From JAFEDN01 sp963818985 (GTDB taxonomy: Bacteria; Pseudomonadota; Gammaproteobacteria; Coxiellales; Coxiellaceae), in the NCBI GenBank assembly GCA_963818985.1, contig CAWFUJ010000010.1, positions 62,001 through 126,000 of the forward strand: a stretch of DNA of 64,000 nt, read 5' to 3'. A program made the position numbers and the translations under genes. Under the pieces are notes generated by a model. The model ran no database searches, was not told where the DNA came from, and was given only the letters and a program-made list of their open reading frames with translations. Of this stretch, positions 9,907 through 18,970 are shown piece after piece (positions within the stretch are counted from its first letter, which is position 1; the number at the start of each line of letters is the position of its first letter).

Positions 9907-9963
9907 ACGCCGATTTGAAGCAACAGCTTGCAGGCGTTTAAATAAATGTGGCTAAAGCGTGGA
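9907..9963 (+). ncRNA. SAM-II-type riboswitch in the metE leader
   Basis: The segment carries, in order, the marks of the SAM-II (metA-type) aptamer as I know it: a 5' stem strand ACGCC, then GATTTGAAG, GCTTGCA followed by the closing strand GGCGT, then AAATAAATG and GCTAAAG. The stem is perfect, and the AGC of GCTAAAGC can pair with GCT in the loop to make the pseudoknot. SAM-II binds S-adenosylmethionine and normally blocks a ribosome site when ligand is bound. Here a GGAG immediately follows (9961-9964) and serves a short leader frame, while metE starts 167 bases further on. The position in front of methionine synthase fits the function. Recognition is by eye; a covariance-model scan would settle it. 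Confidence 0.8.
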
Positions 9964-9970
9964 GAATAAA

Positions 9971-10042
9971 ATGTTATCTTTTCTAATAAAATGCCGAACT
10001 TTTTCATTTAAATACCCACTGTTTTTGCAAATGTCCATGTGA
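9971..10042 (+). CDS. Putative 23-codon leader ORF behind the SAM-II element
   Basis: An ATG at 9971 opens a frame of 23 codons ending in TGA at 10040-10042. It has a GGAG six bases upstream, placed directly after the pseudoknot strand of the riboswitch, where SAM-II usually hides the Shine-Dalgarno. The peptide ends Met-Ser-Met-stop. If real, SAM would control translation of this peptide, and metE expression would follow through coupling or Rho. There is no homology to judge it by, so it may be chance. Confidence 0.35.
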   Translation: MLSFLIKCRTFSFKYPLFLQMSM

Positions 10043-10130
10043 AGCCTGTTTTATAATGAGTCTACTTAATATAAACACAGACATTTTTTTCACTTAAATC
10101 TTTTTAAAGCTTATTAATAAGGAGCCCAAC

Positions 10131-12441
10131 ATGACCAAATCACATATACTCGGTTTTCCTGTCATCGGCGCTAATCGCCAAATGAAGAAAGCGGTTGAAG
10201 CCTATTGGCGAGAAGAAATTACTGCACAAGAGTTGCAAAAGGTGGGAGAGGAAATTCAAAAAGATAGCTGGAAACTTCAAGCCGATGCGGGGTTGGATTA
10301 TGTGACGGTGGGTGATTTCTCTTGGTACGATCGTGTGCTAGACACCAGCGCAATGTTTGGTGTAGTGCCTTCGCGTTTTGACAATGTTGGTAAAGAAATC
10401 GATCTCAATACCATTTTTTGCATGGCTCGCGGCAAGGCGCCCAAAGTAAAAGAAGCAACCGCTTGCGAAATGACTAAATGGTTCAACACTAATTATCATT
10501 ATATTGTTCCTGAAATCAAGACAAATCAACAATTCAAACTCTCTACGGACTATTTGTTTAAATCAATTGAGCAGGCACAACAATTGCATTACCAAGTTAA
10601 ACCAGTTTTACTCGGACCTCTCAGTTATTTATGGTTGGCTAAAGCTAAAGAACGAGATTTGAATAAGTTATCTTTATTAAAAAATTTGCTGCTCGTTTAT
10701 CAGCAAATTATTGACCGCCTACAGACCAAAAAAATAGAATGGCTGCAAATTGACGAACCCATTCTGGTTTTGGATTTACCTACAGAATGGAGAGAGGCAT
10801 TCACTGAAGTTTATCGGCAATTAAATTTTGGTAAAACCAAATGTCTATTGGCGACCTATTTTGGTGATTTGGATGAGAACTTTTCTTTTATCAAGGATAG
10901 CCATATTGCTGGAATGCATTTAGATTTTTCTAAAGATTTGCAAGGTTTGGTAGAAATAGCAAAAAAATTTCCCAATAATAAAGTTCTATCCGCTGGGGTT
11001 GTTAACGGTAGAAATGTTTGGAAAGCTGATTTAAATAAGATTTTGAAACCCTTAATTCAGGCAAAAGAGATTTTAGATGATAGGTTATGGGTCTCGAGCA
11101 GTTGTTCATTAATCCATGTGCCTGTTAATTTGGATCGTGAAAAGCCTGAATTAAAAGTTTGGTTATCGTTTGCCAAAGAAAAAATAGAAGAAATTGCACT
11201 ACTTGGAAAAATATTAAACCAGGGTCGGGATAAATTTTCAGAACAATTATCAGCTAATCAAGCCGCGATAGAATCTCGTAAAACTTCTGAACTTATTAAT
11301 AACGCCATCGTCAAAGAGCGCGTAGCCAAATTGACACCTGAATTTGCCGTTCGTAACAATCGTTATGAAAAACGTGCTTTTTTACAGCGAAAAAAATTAC
11401 AATTACCAATTTTACCTACCACCACCATTGGTTCGTTTCCGCAAACTAGTGAAATACGTTCGATTAGACAAGATTTTAAATCAGGAAAAATTTCTGAAGC
11501 AAATTATATCGAACAAATTAAAAAAGAAATTGCTTTTGTTATTAAGAAACAAGAAACGTTGGATGTGGATGTGTTAGTCCATGGTGAATCTGAACGAAAT
11601 GACATGGTTGAATATTTCGGCGAATTACTGAGTGGATTTGCTTTTACTAAAAATGGTTGGGTTCAAAGCTATGGCTCCAGATGCGTCAAGCCCCCTATTA
11701 TTTACGGTGATGTCGCAAGACCTAATCCGATGACAGTCAGCTGGAGTCAATATGCTCAGCAACTCACCTCGAGAACCCGTTAAAGGTATGTTAACAGGAC
11801 CAGTCACAATCTTGGCTTGGTCATTTGTTCGTGATGATCAACCGCTAGCTACCACTGCTTTACAAATTGCTTTGGCATTGCGTGATGAAGTTGGCGATTT
11901 GGAAAAAGCAGGAATTAATGTCATTCAAATCGATGAACCTGCTTTTAGAGAAGCCTTACCGCTGCGAAAAAGTGAATGGCGCGATTATTTAGATTGGGCC
12001 GTCAATTGTTTTCGCGTTGCTTCAAGCGGTGTAAAAGATGAGACCCAAATTCATACCCATATGTGTTATTCGGAATTCAATGATATTATCGAAGCCATTG
12101 CCGATTTAGATGCAGATGTCATCACCATTGAAAATTCACGCTCAGATATGGAGCTTTTAAAAGCATTTGAAAATTTTTCTTATCCAAATGAAATAGGTCC
12201 AGGTGTGTTTGATATACACTCGCCTCGTGTTCCTTCCATTTCTGAAATATCAGCACAGATTGAAAATGCCGCCCGTTTTGTTCCTCTGACGCGCTTGTGG
12301 GTTAATCCGGATTGCGGATTAAAAACCCGTAACTGGCCCGAAGTTGAGAAGGCGCTAACCAATATGGTGAATGCAGCCAAGGTATTTAGAAAAAAGCAAG
12401 TTGCAGAAACTGTGTCAACGGAGCTTAATCATAGAAATTAA
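10131..12441 (+). pseudogene. metE: metE, cobalamin-independent methionine synthase, frameshifted
   Basis: Transfers a methyl group from 5-methyl-tetrahydrofolate-triglutamate to homocysteine. The frame from 10131 to 11783 gives the first ~547 residues (GFPVIG, MTKWFNTNYHY, TTTIGSFPQT), and a second frame, +1 relative to it, runs to 12441 and holds all zinc ligands (IHTHMC, the Glu of IENSRSD, NPDCGLKTR). The joined length of ~768 residues is normal. The break lies at 11774-11775: taking one A from GAACCC restores L-T-S-R-P-V-K-G, as in intact homologues. So a single extra base separates the halves. No slippery heptamer is visible, so programmed frameshifting is unlikely; recent inactivation or a sequence error remain. 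A good GGAG precedes the ATG. metF follows 15 bases on. Confidence 0.93.
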
Positions 12442-12456
12442 TTTTGAGGCTTGGAT

Positions 12457-13305
12457 ATGAAATCGCCGGAAAAACCGTCGCTCAGTTTTGAAGTGTTTCC
12501 ACCAAAAACACTAGAAGGTTTTCGGAAATTGGATGAGGCCTGTATCAAGTTGAATGAGCTGAGACCGGATTTTTTTTCGGTAACGTATGGAGCGGCCGGA
12601 TCTTACCAGGAAAAAACTTGGATGACGGTGCAAAGATTGATAAAGAATAGATTATCGATTGTGCCCCATATTTCTTGTGTCGGCATGACCTTGCCAAGGT
12701 TGATGGATCTCTTGGAAAAATATAAATCGTTAGGAATTAATCGATTGGTGGTTGTGCGCGGTGATCCGAGCTCTGAGCAACCCCTCGCTCAAGATTTTCA
12801 GTATGCAGTAGAATTGGTTAAATCAATTAGAAATATAACCGGTAGTTATTATCATATTACCGTTGCTGCTTATCCTGAGTTTCATCCTCAAGCGGCCAAT
12901 AGCGATGTAGATCTCCAATATTTTCAGCAGAAAGTTGAAAGCGGAGCAAATACAGCAATTACTCAATTTTTTTTCAACACCGATGCTTACTTTCGATTCA
13001 AAGAATGCTGCTATAAAATGGGACTGCGTATTCCGATTATTCCCGGGATATTACCTATTTATGATTATTCAAAACTATTAAATTTTTCAACTGCCTGTGG
13101 AGCAGAAATTCCACTGTGGTTGCGTAAGCGACTTGAAAGATTTATTGATGATCCTATCTCGCTCGAAGAGTTAGGGATTGAAATTGTTACAAAATTTTGC
13201 GAAACTTTGACATCTGGTGGAGCTGAAGCTCTGCATTTCTATACGTTGAATCAGGCTAACGTGGTTTTGAAAATATGTCGTAATTTAAACAGAAGTCCCC
13301 ATTGA
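12457..13305 (+). CDS. metF: 5,10-methylenetetrahydrofolate reductase MetF
   Basis: 282 residues, typical for bacterial MetF. Reduces methylene-THF to methyl-THF with FAD and NADH, supplying MetE. Motifs: LSFEVFPPKT at the start, SVTYGAAGS, VVRGDP, AAYPEFHP and TQFFFN. The ATG at 12457 is chosen because GAGG lies 8 bases before it; a TTG two codons earlier (12451) is also in frame. The 15 bp gap after metE indicates one transcript, so the SAM-II element probably controls both. Its end overlaps by a few bases an open extension of the next gene, whose real start is further down. Confidence 0.96.
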   Translation: MKSPEKPSLSFEVFPPKTLEGFRKLDEACIKLNELRPDFFSVTYGAAGSYQEKTWMTVQRLIKNRLSIVPHISCVGMTLPRLMDLLEKYKSLGINRLVVVRGDPSSEQPLAQDFQYAVELVKSIRNITGSYYHITVAAYPEFHPQAANSDVDLQYFQQKVESGANTAITQFFFNTDAYFRFKECCYKMGLRIPIIPGILPIYDYSKLLNFSTACGAEIPLWLRKRLERFIDDPISLEELGIEIVTKFCETLTSGGAEALHFYTLNQANVVLKICRNLNRSPH

Positions 13306-13333
13306 AGGGAGCTTCCTTTACGCGATGGGGAAT

Positions 13334-13381
13334 CGAAGATATAACAGGAAGCCATGGACGCTGTACTCAGCGGGGAATGGC
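13334..13381 (+). repeat. Dispersed ~48 bp repeat, copy 1
   Basis: Nearly the same sequence occurs at 51163-51209, sharing ATATAACAGGA, GACGCT, ACTCAGCGGG and AATGGC. A small hairpin (CGCTG-TACT-CAGCG) lies inside. Both copies end shortly before the Shine-Dalgarno of a gene. Not coding in any recognised frame. Confidence 0.6.
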
Positions 13382-13394
13382 TGGAGGGAAAAGT

Positions 13395-14030
13395 ATGGCG
13401 TATCGATGGATTGATGTTTCAATTCCATTAGAAAACGACATGGTTTGTTGGCCTGGCGATCCTATTTTTAAAATCAAAAGAGCAAGCAAAATCTCTAAAA
13501 AAAGTGATTCCAATGTTTCACAAGTCACGATGTCAGCCCATGCGGGCACACATATGGATGCTCCTTTTCATTATTTTAAACACGGCAAGACCTTAGATAC
13601 TTTGCCTTTATCTGACGCCATTGGCACTGCACGTGTCATAGAAATTAAGGATAAAATTTCAATCAAACGCGAAGAACTCATGCAGCATAATATTTCCCGT
13701 GGAGAGAAAATCCTTTTTAGAACAGTAAATTCTGTGAATTGCTGGCAGGATAAAAAATTTCATAAAAATTTTGTTTATATTTCTTTGGATGCTGCCAAAT
13801 ATCTTACTCTTAAAAAAATTAAATTGGTTGGCGTGGATTATTTATCAGTAGGTGGTTTTTATGCAGATGGGACTGCAACCCATCAGACTTTACTTAAAGC
13901 GGGTATATGGATTATTGAAGGCCTCAATTTGTCGGCAGTCAAATCAGGTTCGTATGAGCTCATCTGTTTGCCATTAAAATTAATGAACACTGATGGCGCC
14001 CCTGCTAGAGCAGTATTGCGAAAATTATAA
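13395..14030 (+). CDS. Cyclase-family metal-dependent hydrolase (kynurenine formamidase-like)
   Basis: 211 residues from ATG 13395, which has GGAGG 7 bases upstream. An in-frame extension back to 13302 is read through the dispersed repeat and is unlikely to be translated. PF04199-type motif SAHAGTHMDAPFHY (HxGTHxDxPxH) supplies the metal ligands, preceded by the family's opening DVSIPLENDMVCWPGDP. Relatives hydrolyse N-formylkynurenine or cyclic amides; no other tryptophan-degradation gene is here, so the substrate is not known. It lies 89 bp after metF and may be on the same message, but the repeat between them could carry its own signal. Confidence 0.85.
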   Translation: MAYRWIDVSIPLENDMVCWPGDPIFKIKRASKISKKSDSNVSQVTMSAHAGTHMDAPFHYFKHGKTLDTLPLSDAIGTARVIEIKDKISIKREELMQHNISRGEKILFRTVNSVNCWQDKKFHKNFVYISLDAAKYLTLKKIKLVGVDYLSVGGFYADGTATHQTLLKAGIWIIEGLNLSAVKSGSYELICLPLKLMNTDGAPARAVLRKL

Positions 14031-14137
14031 GCTATCCCGCCGTGGGCTTATTCTTAAGGAAATTTGTTCTATCTTGCCTCTAAAAAGAGGTAAAGGTAAG
14101 GGCGCGTTTGTGTCGAAATATTTTTGGAGAAAATTAT

Positions 14138-15118
14138 ATGGAAATTAAAAAATACCCTCGCGAATTTGGCATTATTGGTCTAGGAAAAATGGGTGCTAAT
14201 TTATCGTTACAAGCATTGGAAAAAGGAATCCGCGTAGTGGGTTATACTTTAGAAGGTGTATCCGCTGAGTTAAAAAATGCTGGAATGGTAGATGCAAAAT
14301 CACCCGATAAATTTAAAGATTTACTTGCTTCGCCAAGAGCTATATTTCTTTATATTCCAGCAGGTCCAATGGTGGATCAGCTGTTAGATCAATTAGCTCC
14401 CTTACTACAGCCGGGGGATATGATTGTCGATGGAGGCAATTCCTATTGGGGAGACTCTATTCGTCGTCAACAACGCTTATTGAAACTTTATGGCATCCAA
14501 TTTATAGATTTAGGTACAAGCGGCGGAGTATCAGGTGCGCGCAATGGCGCGTGTTTTATGGTCGGGGGAGACAAAGAGTCAATCGCTCGTATTGAGCCTA
14601 TGCTTATCGATCTAGCGGTCACTGATGGTTATGTACATGCTGGTCCTCCTGGGTCTGGTCACTACACTAAGCTAGTGCACAATGGCATTGAGTTTGGCAT
14701 GCTGCAAGCCATTGGTGAGGGTATCGATTTGCTAGAACATTATCAAAATCCATTGCCGATTGCCGATGTACTTAAATGCTGGCGACATGGTTCAGTCATT
14801 CGATCTTGGTTGGTAGATCTGATGGAAAGTGCTTATCGTGAAAACGATATCAAAAAAATTCCATCATATGTTGATGATACTGGTGAAGTTAATTGGTTGA
14901 TCAGTGATGCATTACATATGGAAATTCCTATCCCGGTGATTTCTCTAGCAGTCATGCAATTGTTCGCCTCTCGTGATAATAGCAAATATTGGGCTAGAGC
15001 TATTGCGATGATGCGCCATGGTTTTGGAGGACATCCCTATGGTGGTCCCAATGCCGGAATTGTTATGGAGCGCCGCGAAGGACGAATCGGCGGTTTTTAT
15101 AAGCCAAATAATACTTAG
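14138..15118 (+). CDS. 6-phosphogluconate dehydrogenase, short (GndA-like) form
   Basis: 326 residues from ATG 14138, preceded by GGAG 8 bases upstream; the TTG start at 14108 is less likely. N-terminal Rossmann site GLGKMGANL at residues 14-22, substrate motifs DGGNSYWGDS and GTSGGVSGARNG, catalytic region GSGHYTKLVHNGIEFG. The length matches the short decarboxylating class (~300 residues), not the 470-residue Gnd. It would make ribulose-5-phosphate and NAD(P)H in the oxidative pentose phosphate pathway. The gap before it (14031-14137) holds a small hairpin CCTCT-AAAA-AGAGG. A strong palindrome follows its stop. Confidence 0.9.
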   Translation: MEIKKYPREFGIIGLGKMGANLSLQALEKGIRVVGYTLEGVSAELKNAGMVDAKSPDKFKDLLASPRAIFLYIPAGPMVDQLLDQLAPLLQPGDMIVDGGNSYWGDSIRRQQRLLKLYGIQFIDLGTSGGVSGARNGACFMVGGDKESIARIEPMLIDLAVTDGYVHAGPPGSGHYTKLVHNGIEFGMLQAIGEGIDLLEHYQNPLPIADVLKCWRHGSVIRSWLVDLMESAYRENDIKKIPSYVDDTGEVNWLISDALHMEIPIPVISLAVMQLFASRDNSKYWARAIAMMRHGFGGHPYGGPNAGIVMERREGRIGGFYKPNNT

Positions 15119-15123
15119 TTTAT

Positions 15124-15151
15124 TTCCCCTCTCCCGTGCGGGAGAGGGGAA
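15124..15151. terminator. Palindromic terminator between gnd-like gene and argH
   Basis: Perfect 13 bp inverted repeat, arms TTCCCCTCTCCCG and its complement, loop TG, between converging genes. It belongs to the CCCTCTCCC family seen at 32743, 40166, 41816, 51508 and 62491, and is followed by the tail ATGCCGG also seen after the 41816 copy. Confidence 0.75.
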
Positions 15152-15168
15152 TATGCCGGTTATTTTCG

Positions 15169-16620
15169 TTAAATCTTATCTGCAGGTGAGTCATTAGTAG
15201 GAGTCAAAATCTTTTGCTGCATATTCATGAGACGTCGCTTTTTTTCTGTCATCCAATCATAAGTTATTGCTAATTTTTGGTTTAGTAAATTAATATCGGT
15301 GTGAATATTGACATTTTGATGGGCGATCCCATGGCCGATCGTGAGTGCTTGATACACATCTTGATCGATGCAGTTATGCCATTGTCGCATTTCCTGCAAG
15401 GATAGATCTTCTAATTGCCGATTATGCTGCACACAGTAACCCACCATTTTCCCAACAATTTCATGTCCAGCACGGAAAGAAAGACCTTTTTTTACTAAAT
15501 ATTCCGCAAGGTTGGCTGCATTGAGAAAACCTTGCGAGGCGGAGGCTTGCATGTTTTCCACATGAATGGTGGTAGTGGCTAATAAAGGAATATAAACCCG
15601 TACCACAGCACAAATAGTTTTTATAGCATCAAATAATGGTTCTTTATCTTCCTGAAGATCTTTATTGTAAGCTAAAGGTAAACCTTTTAGCATGGTGAGT
15701 ACTGCAAATAAATCTCCATAGACCCGTCCGGTTTTTCCTCTCGCTAATTCACTGACATCAGGATTTTTTTTCTGCGGCATGATGCTGCTCCCTGTACAAA
15801 AAGCATCTGCAAAATGAATAAAATTAAATTCGTGACTGGACCATAAAATTAACTCCTCACTTAGTCTCGATAAATGCATCATAATTAACGCAGCATTTGC
15901 TAAAAATTCAACGACAAAATCTCGATCGCTCACCGCATCCATGGTATTTAAATAAATTCCATCAAAATCTAGAAGTGCGGCCACATAATGCCGATCAATA
16001 GGTAAACTTGTGCCGGCTAAGGCAGCAGCGCCAAGCGGGCATTGATTAACTCGCACCCAACTATCTTTTAACCTTTCAATATCACGTTGTAACATTGATG
16101 CATAAGCCAGCCAATACATAGATAAGCTTACCGGTTGTGCACGCTGAAGATGGGTATATCCAGCCATGATAATTTGTTGATGTTGATTTGCCAGCTCCAA
16201 AAAACTATCTTGCAATTGCATTAAGAGTTCAATAATGACTAAAATTTTATTGCGTAAATATAAATGCAAATCTAACGCAACTTGATCGTTGCGACTACGT
16301 GCAGTATGCAATTTTCCTGCAGTTTCGCCTATTTCAATATGCAATAATCTTTCAATATTAGTGTGAATGTCTTCATCGGCTATTTGCCAATCAAAAGCTT
16401 GTATAGTTGCCTTTTTAATAATATTCAGTAATCCATGCTTAATTTTTTGATAATCTTCATTGGTGAGTATTCGGCAATAATTTAACATATTGGCATGAGC
16501 CAAGCTTCCCAGAATATCTTCATGAAATAATTCCACATCAAATGTGATAGACGCTGTGAACGCCTCTACTTGTGGATCGGTGTTTTCAGTGAATCGACCA
16601 GCCCATAATTTAGTTGTCAT
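15169..16620 (-). CDS. argH: Argininosuccinate lyase ArgH
   Basis: 483 residues. Splits argininosuccinate into arginine and fumarate, the last step of arginine synthesis. Fumarase/aspartase-superfamily signature GSSIMPQKKNPD near residue 275, with the catalytic Ser loop, plus LWAGRFTENTDPQVEAFTAS at the start and HTARSRNDQVALD. About 20 residues longer than the common 460 because of a basic C-terminal tail ending in NDSPADKI. Third gene of argFGH, 30 bases after argG. Confidence 0.97.
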   Translation of the reverse strand: MTTKLWAGRFTENTDPQVEAFTASITFDVELFHEDILGSLAHANMLNYCRILTNEDYQKIKHGLLNIIKKATIQAFDWQIADEDIHTNIERLLHIEIGETAGKLHTARSRNDQVALDLHLYLRNKILVIIELLMQLQDSFLELANQHQQIIMAGYTHLQRAQPVSLSMYWLAYASMLQRDIERLKDSWVRVNQCPLGAAALAGTSLPIDRHYVAALLDFDGIYLNTMDAVSDRDFVVEFLANAALIMMHLSRLSEELILWSSHEFNFIHFADAFCTGSSIMPQKKNPDVSELARGKTGRVYGDLFAVLTMLKGLPLAYNKDLQEDKEPLFDAIKTICAVVRVYIPLLATTTIHVENMQASASQGFLNAANLAEYLVKKGLSFRAGHEIVGKMVGYCVQHNRQLEDLSLQEMRQWHNCIDQDVYQALTIGHGIAHQNVNIHTDINLLNQKLAITYDWMTEKKRRLMNMQQKILTPTNDSPADKI

Positions 16621-16648
16621 AGTAATTCTCTGTAAATTCTAAACATTT

Positions 16649-16727
16649 CGTCATCCCGTGACTTGATCGCGGGATCCAGGAATCTCGTGCGGTTCTCTGG
16701 ATCCCGCGATCAAGTCGTGGGATGACG
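16649..16727. repeat. 79 bp palindrome translated as the argG tail
   Basis: Two 31 bp arms (16649-16679 and 16697-16727) are inverted copies with two mismatches, around a 17 base loop. The arms include CATCCC, TTGATCGCGGGATCCAG. The loop and following bases resemble the flank of the 23416 palindrome, so these are one family. It covers the argG stop and last ~25 codons. Confidence 0.9.
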
Positions 16728-17931
16728 AAGCAACAACTGCGCTACGATTAACTTGGTAAAAGGTTTCTGTTGGTAATCCCCAAAGTTTAATAAAGCCAAT
16801 GGCGGCTTGATGATCAAATTTATCGGCGGCTTCATAGGTCGCTAAATTTTTTATATATAAAGAATAGGGGGATTCTCTGCCGACCACTATAGCATGACCT
16901 TTATGCAGTTTTATTCTGATTTTTCCTGTCACGTATTGTTGTGTTTCTTGAATAAAAGCATACAAAGCTGAGCGAAGTGGTGAAAACCATAGGCCTTCAT
17001 AAATTAGATTTGTGAAGCTTTGTTCAACCATCCATTTAAATCGAGCCACTTCTTTAGTTAAGGTAATGGATTCTAATGCTTTGTGTGCAGCGATTAAAGT
17101 CATGGCCGCAGGGGCTTCGTAAACTTCTCGAGATTTAATTCCTACTAACCGATTTTCAATATGATCAATTCTGCCAATGCCATGCTGACCGGCCAGTTGG
17201 TTTAATTGTTCTATTAAAGTTGGCAAAGAAATCAGTTCATCATTTATGCCGACAGGACTGCCTTTTTCAAATTCAATAATAATCTCCTTCGCTTCATGAG
17301 GTGTATCTCGTATATTTTTGGTAAGAGCATAAGCCGCTTCGGGTGGTTCTACCCATGGGTCTTCGAGAATTCCGCATTCGCAACTTCTGCCCCAAAGATT
17401 CTGATCAATGCTAAATGGATTATTCAGATCTATTGGCAAAGGAATATGATGACGGGTTGCATATGCAATAGCGGTTTCACGCGGTAACGGATTTTCACGT
17501 GCAGGAGCAATAATTTTTAAAGATGGATCGAGAGCTTTAATTGCAATATCAAAACGAACTTGATCGTTGCCTTTTCCTGTGCAACCATGTGCGACGGCTA
17601 CAGCATTTTCGTGGTGAGCAAGTTCGACTAAATATTTTGCGATTAATGGTCGAGATAGTGCTGAAATCAATGGATAAATCCCTTCGTAAAGTGCATTCGC
17701 TTGTAGCGAAGGGATCAATAATTCACGTGAAAATTGTTCTTTAAGATCTAAAACATGGCAACGTGTTGCGCCTATTTTTAAGGCTTTATCGTGAATAAAT
17801 CTTAAGTCTTTTCCTTCACCCACATCGGCGATCATGGCAATGACTTCATAACCATATTGTTCTTGCAGCCATTTGATGGCGCAAGAGGTGTCCAAACCGC
17901 CGGAATAAGCCAGAACGATTTTTTTAATCAT
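16651..17931 (-). CDS. argG: Argininosuccinate synthase ArgG with palindrome-encoded tail
   Basis: 426 residues. Joins citrulline and aspartate with ATP. P-loop-like AYSGGLDTSC at residues 8-17, then VAHGCTGKGNDQVRF and the SPYSLY segment near the end identify the ~400-residue class. The normal protein should end near SAVVASS; the last ~24 residues (SHDLIAGSRE...SRDQVTG) are encoded by a 79 bp inverted repeat that also supplies the stop codon. The palindrome has therefore replaced or extended the original C-terminus in frame. Since the C-terminal helix of ArgG takes part in tetramer packing, the tail is tolerated rather than obviously useful. It starts 10 bases after argF. Confidence 0.96.
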   Translation of the reverse strand: MIKKIVLAYSGGLDTSCAIKWLQEQYGYEVIAMIADVGEGKDLRFIHDKALKIGATRCHVLDLKEQFSRELLIPSLQANALYEGIYPLISALSRPLIAKYLVELAHHENAVAVAHGCTGKGNDQVRFDIAIKALDPSLKIIAPARENPLPRETAIAYATRHHIPLPIDLNNPFSIDQNLWGRSCECGILEDPWVEPPEAAYALTKNIRDTPHEAKEIIIEFEKGSPVGINDELISLPTLIEQLNQLAGQHGIGRIDHIENRLVGIKSREVYEAPAAMTLIAAHKALESITLTKEVARFKWMVEQSFTNLIYEGLWFSPLRSALYAFIQETQQYVTGKIRIKLHKGHAIVVGRESPYSLYIKNLATYEAADKFDHQAAIGFIKLWGLPTETFYQVNRSAVVASSSHDLIAGSREPHEIPGSRDQVTG

Positions 17932-17941
17932 AAAATCCTCA

Positions 17942-18862
17942 TCATATTTTTGCGTTCAGTAAATGTAGCAATAATGCTTTTTGCATGTGTAAACGGTTTT
18001 CACTTTGTTGAAAAATTACCGAACAGGGTTGGTCTGGCAAGTCCATGCTGACCTCTTTTCCTCTTTCCATCGGCAAACAGTGCATAAAAATAGTTTGCGG
18101 ATGCGCATGTGCCATCAGCTCTGTATTGATTTGAAAGCCATTGAATAAATTTTCTTGGTATTGATGTTCAAATCCCATGCTGGTCCATACATCGGTATAA
18201 ATAATATTTGCTCCGCTCACGGCCGCTTCAGGTGTCGAAAATTTTTGTATACGCCCGCTGCTGCATTGAGCGCGATGCAAGCTGTGTGCAAGGATTTTCG
18301 AATTCGGCTGACGTTCTTCAGGGCAGCAATAATGGATATGAATGCCCATCGCAGGCATTAATGAGAGTAAGCTGTGCAAAATATTATTGCCATCTCCCAC
18401 ATAACTTAAAATCAATCCAGTTAATGAGCCAAATATTTCCTGCAAAGTCAATAAATCCGATAAAATTTGACAAGGATGATGTTCATTTGACAAACCATTA
18501 ATAATAGGGATTTTGCTGACGTCACGCATTTTTTCCAGGATGCTATGTGCATGGGTCCGAAGCATGAGGGCATGACAATAGCCACTTAAAACACGAGCTT
18601 GATCTTCAGGGGTTTCTGATTTACGTGAATTTTCAGTACTTTCAACAACATCTCCGCCCAATTCACGCATCGCAACAGTAAAACTAAATCGAGTTCTAAG
18701 AGAAGGTTTATCAAATAACAAAGCCAAATGTTGGCCTTTTAAATCATTACGCGTCAATGCGGTTGATCTATCTTGTTTTAAAGCCATAGCTAGCTGTAAC
18801 AATTGATTGATCTGCTCGGGGGAGAGCTCTTCGCCGGTAATTAAATGTTTTCGATCTGTCAC
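17942..18862 (-). CDS. argF: Ornithine carbamoyltransferase ArgF
   Basis: About 306 residues. Makes citrulline from ornithine and carbamoyl phosphate. Carbamoyl-phosphate site SLRTRFSF near residue 50 (SxRTR), HPCQILSDLLTL, and the ornithine loop HCLPMERGKEV near 259. The start is the GTG at 18862 or the TTG at 18865, both 6-9 bases after GGAG; the TTG at 18892 is rejected because it lies only ~10 bases from the predicted promoter and inside an ARG box. First gene of argFGH. The presence of ArgJ, which yields free ornithine, argues against the acetylornithine variant. Confidence 0.93.
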   Translation of the reverse strand: MTDRKHLITGEELSPEQINQLLQLAMALKQDRSTALTRNDLKGQHLALLFDKPSLRTRFSFTVAMRELGGDVVESTENSRKSETPEDQARVLSGYCHALMLRTHAHSILEKMRDVSKIPIINGLSNEHHPCQILSDLLTLQEIFGSLTGLILSYVGDGNNILHSLLSLMPAMGIHIHYCCPEERQPNSKILAHSLHRAQCSSGRIQKFSTPEAAVSGANIIYTDVWTSMGFEHQYQENLFNGFQINTELMAHAHPQTIFMHCLPMERGKEVSMDLPDQPCSVIFQQSENRLHMQKALLLHLLNAKI

Positions 18863-18877
18863 CAAGCCAATCTCCAG

Positions 18878-18891
18878 TGAATAATTATGCA
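18878..18891. promoter_or_regulatory. ARG box at the argF start region
   Basis: TGAATAATTATGCA matches the ArgR half-site consensus TGAAT-W4-ATTCA at nine of ten fixed positions. It covers the predicted argF 5' leader just after the transcription start, where bound ArgR would block transcription of argFGH. Confidence 0.7.
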
Positions 18892-18902
18892 ATCGTCAGA
18901 AT

Positions 18903-18931
18903 AATATAATTGAAAAAAGTTAATAAATCAA
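18903..18931 (-). promoter_or_regulatory. Sigma-70 promoter of argFGH
   Basis: On the minus strand TTGATT (18931-18926), a 17 bp spacer and TATATT (18908-18903). Transcription would begin near 18896, directly before the ARG box at 18878-18891. Confidence 0.65.
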
Positions 18932-18970
18932 CAGAAAAATAGCATTCTTGAGAAAAATCTTTATATATGG

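Noticed and set aside
11752..11790. Programmed ribosomal frameshift in metE
   Set aside because: No slippery heptamer or following structure is visible, and MetE is not known to use one.
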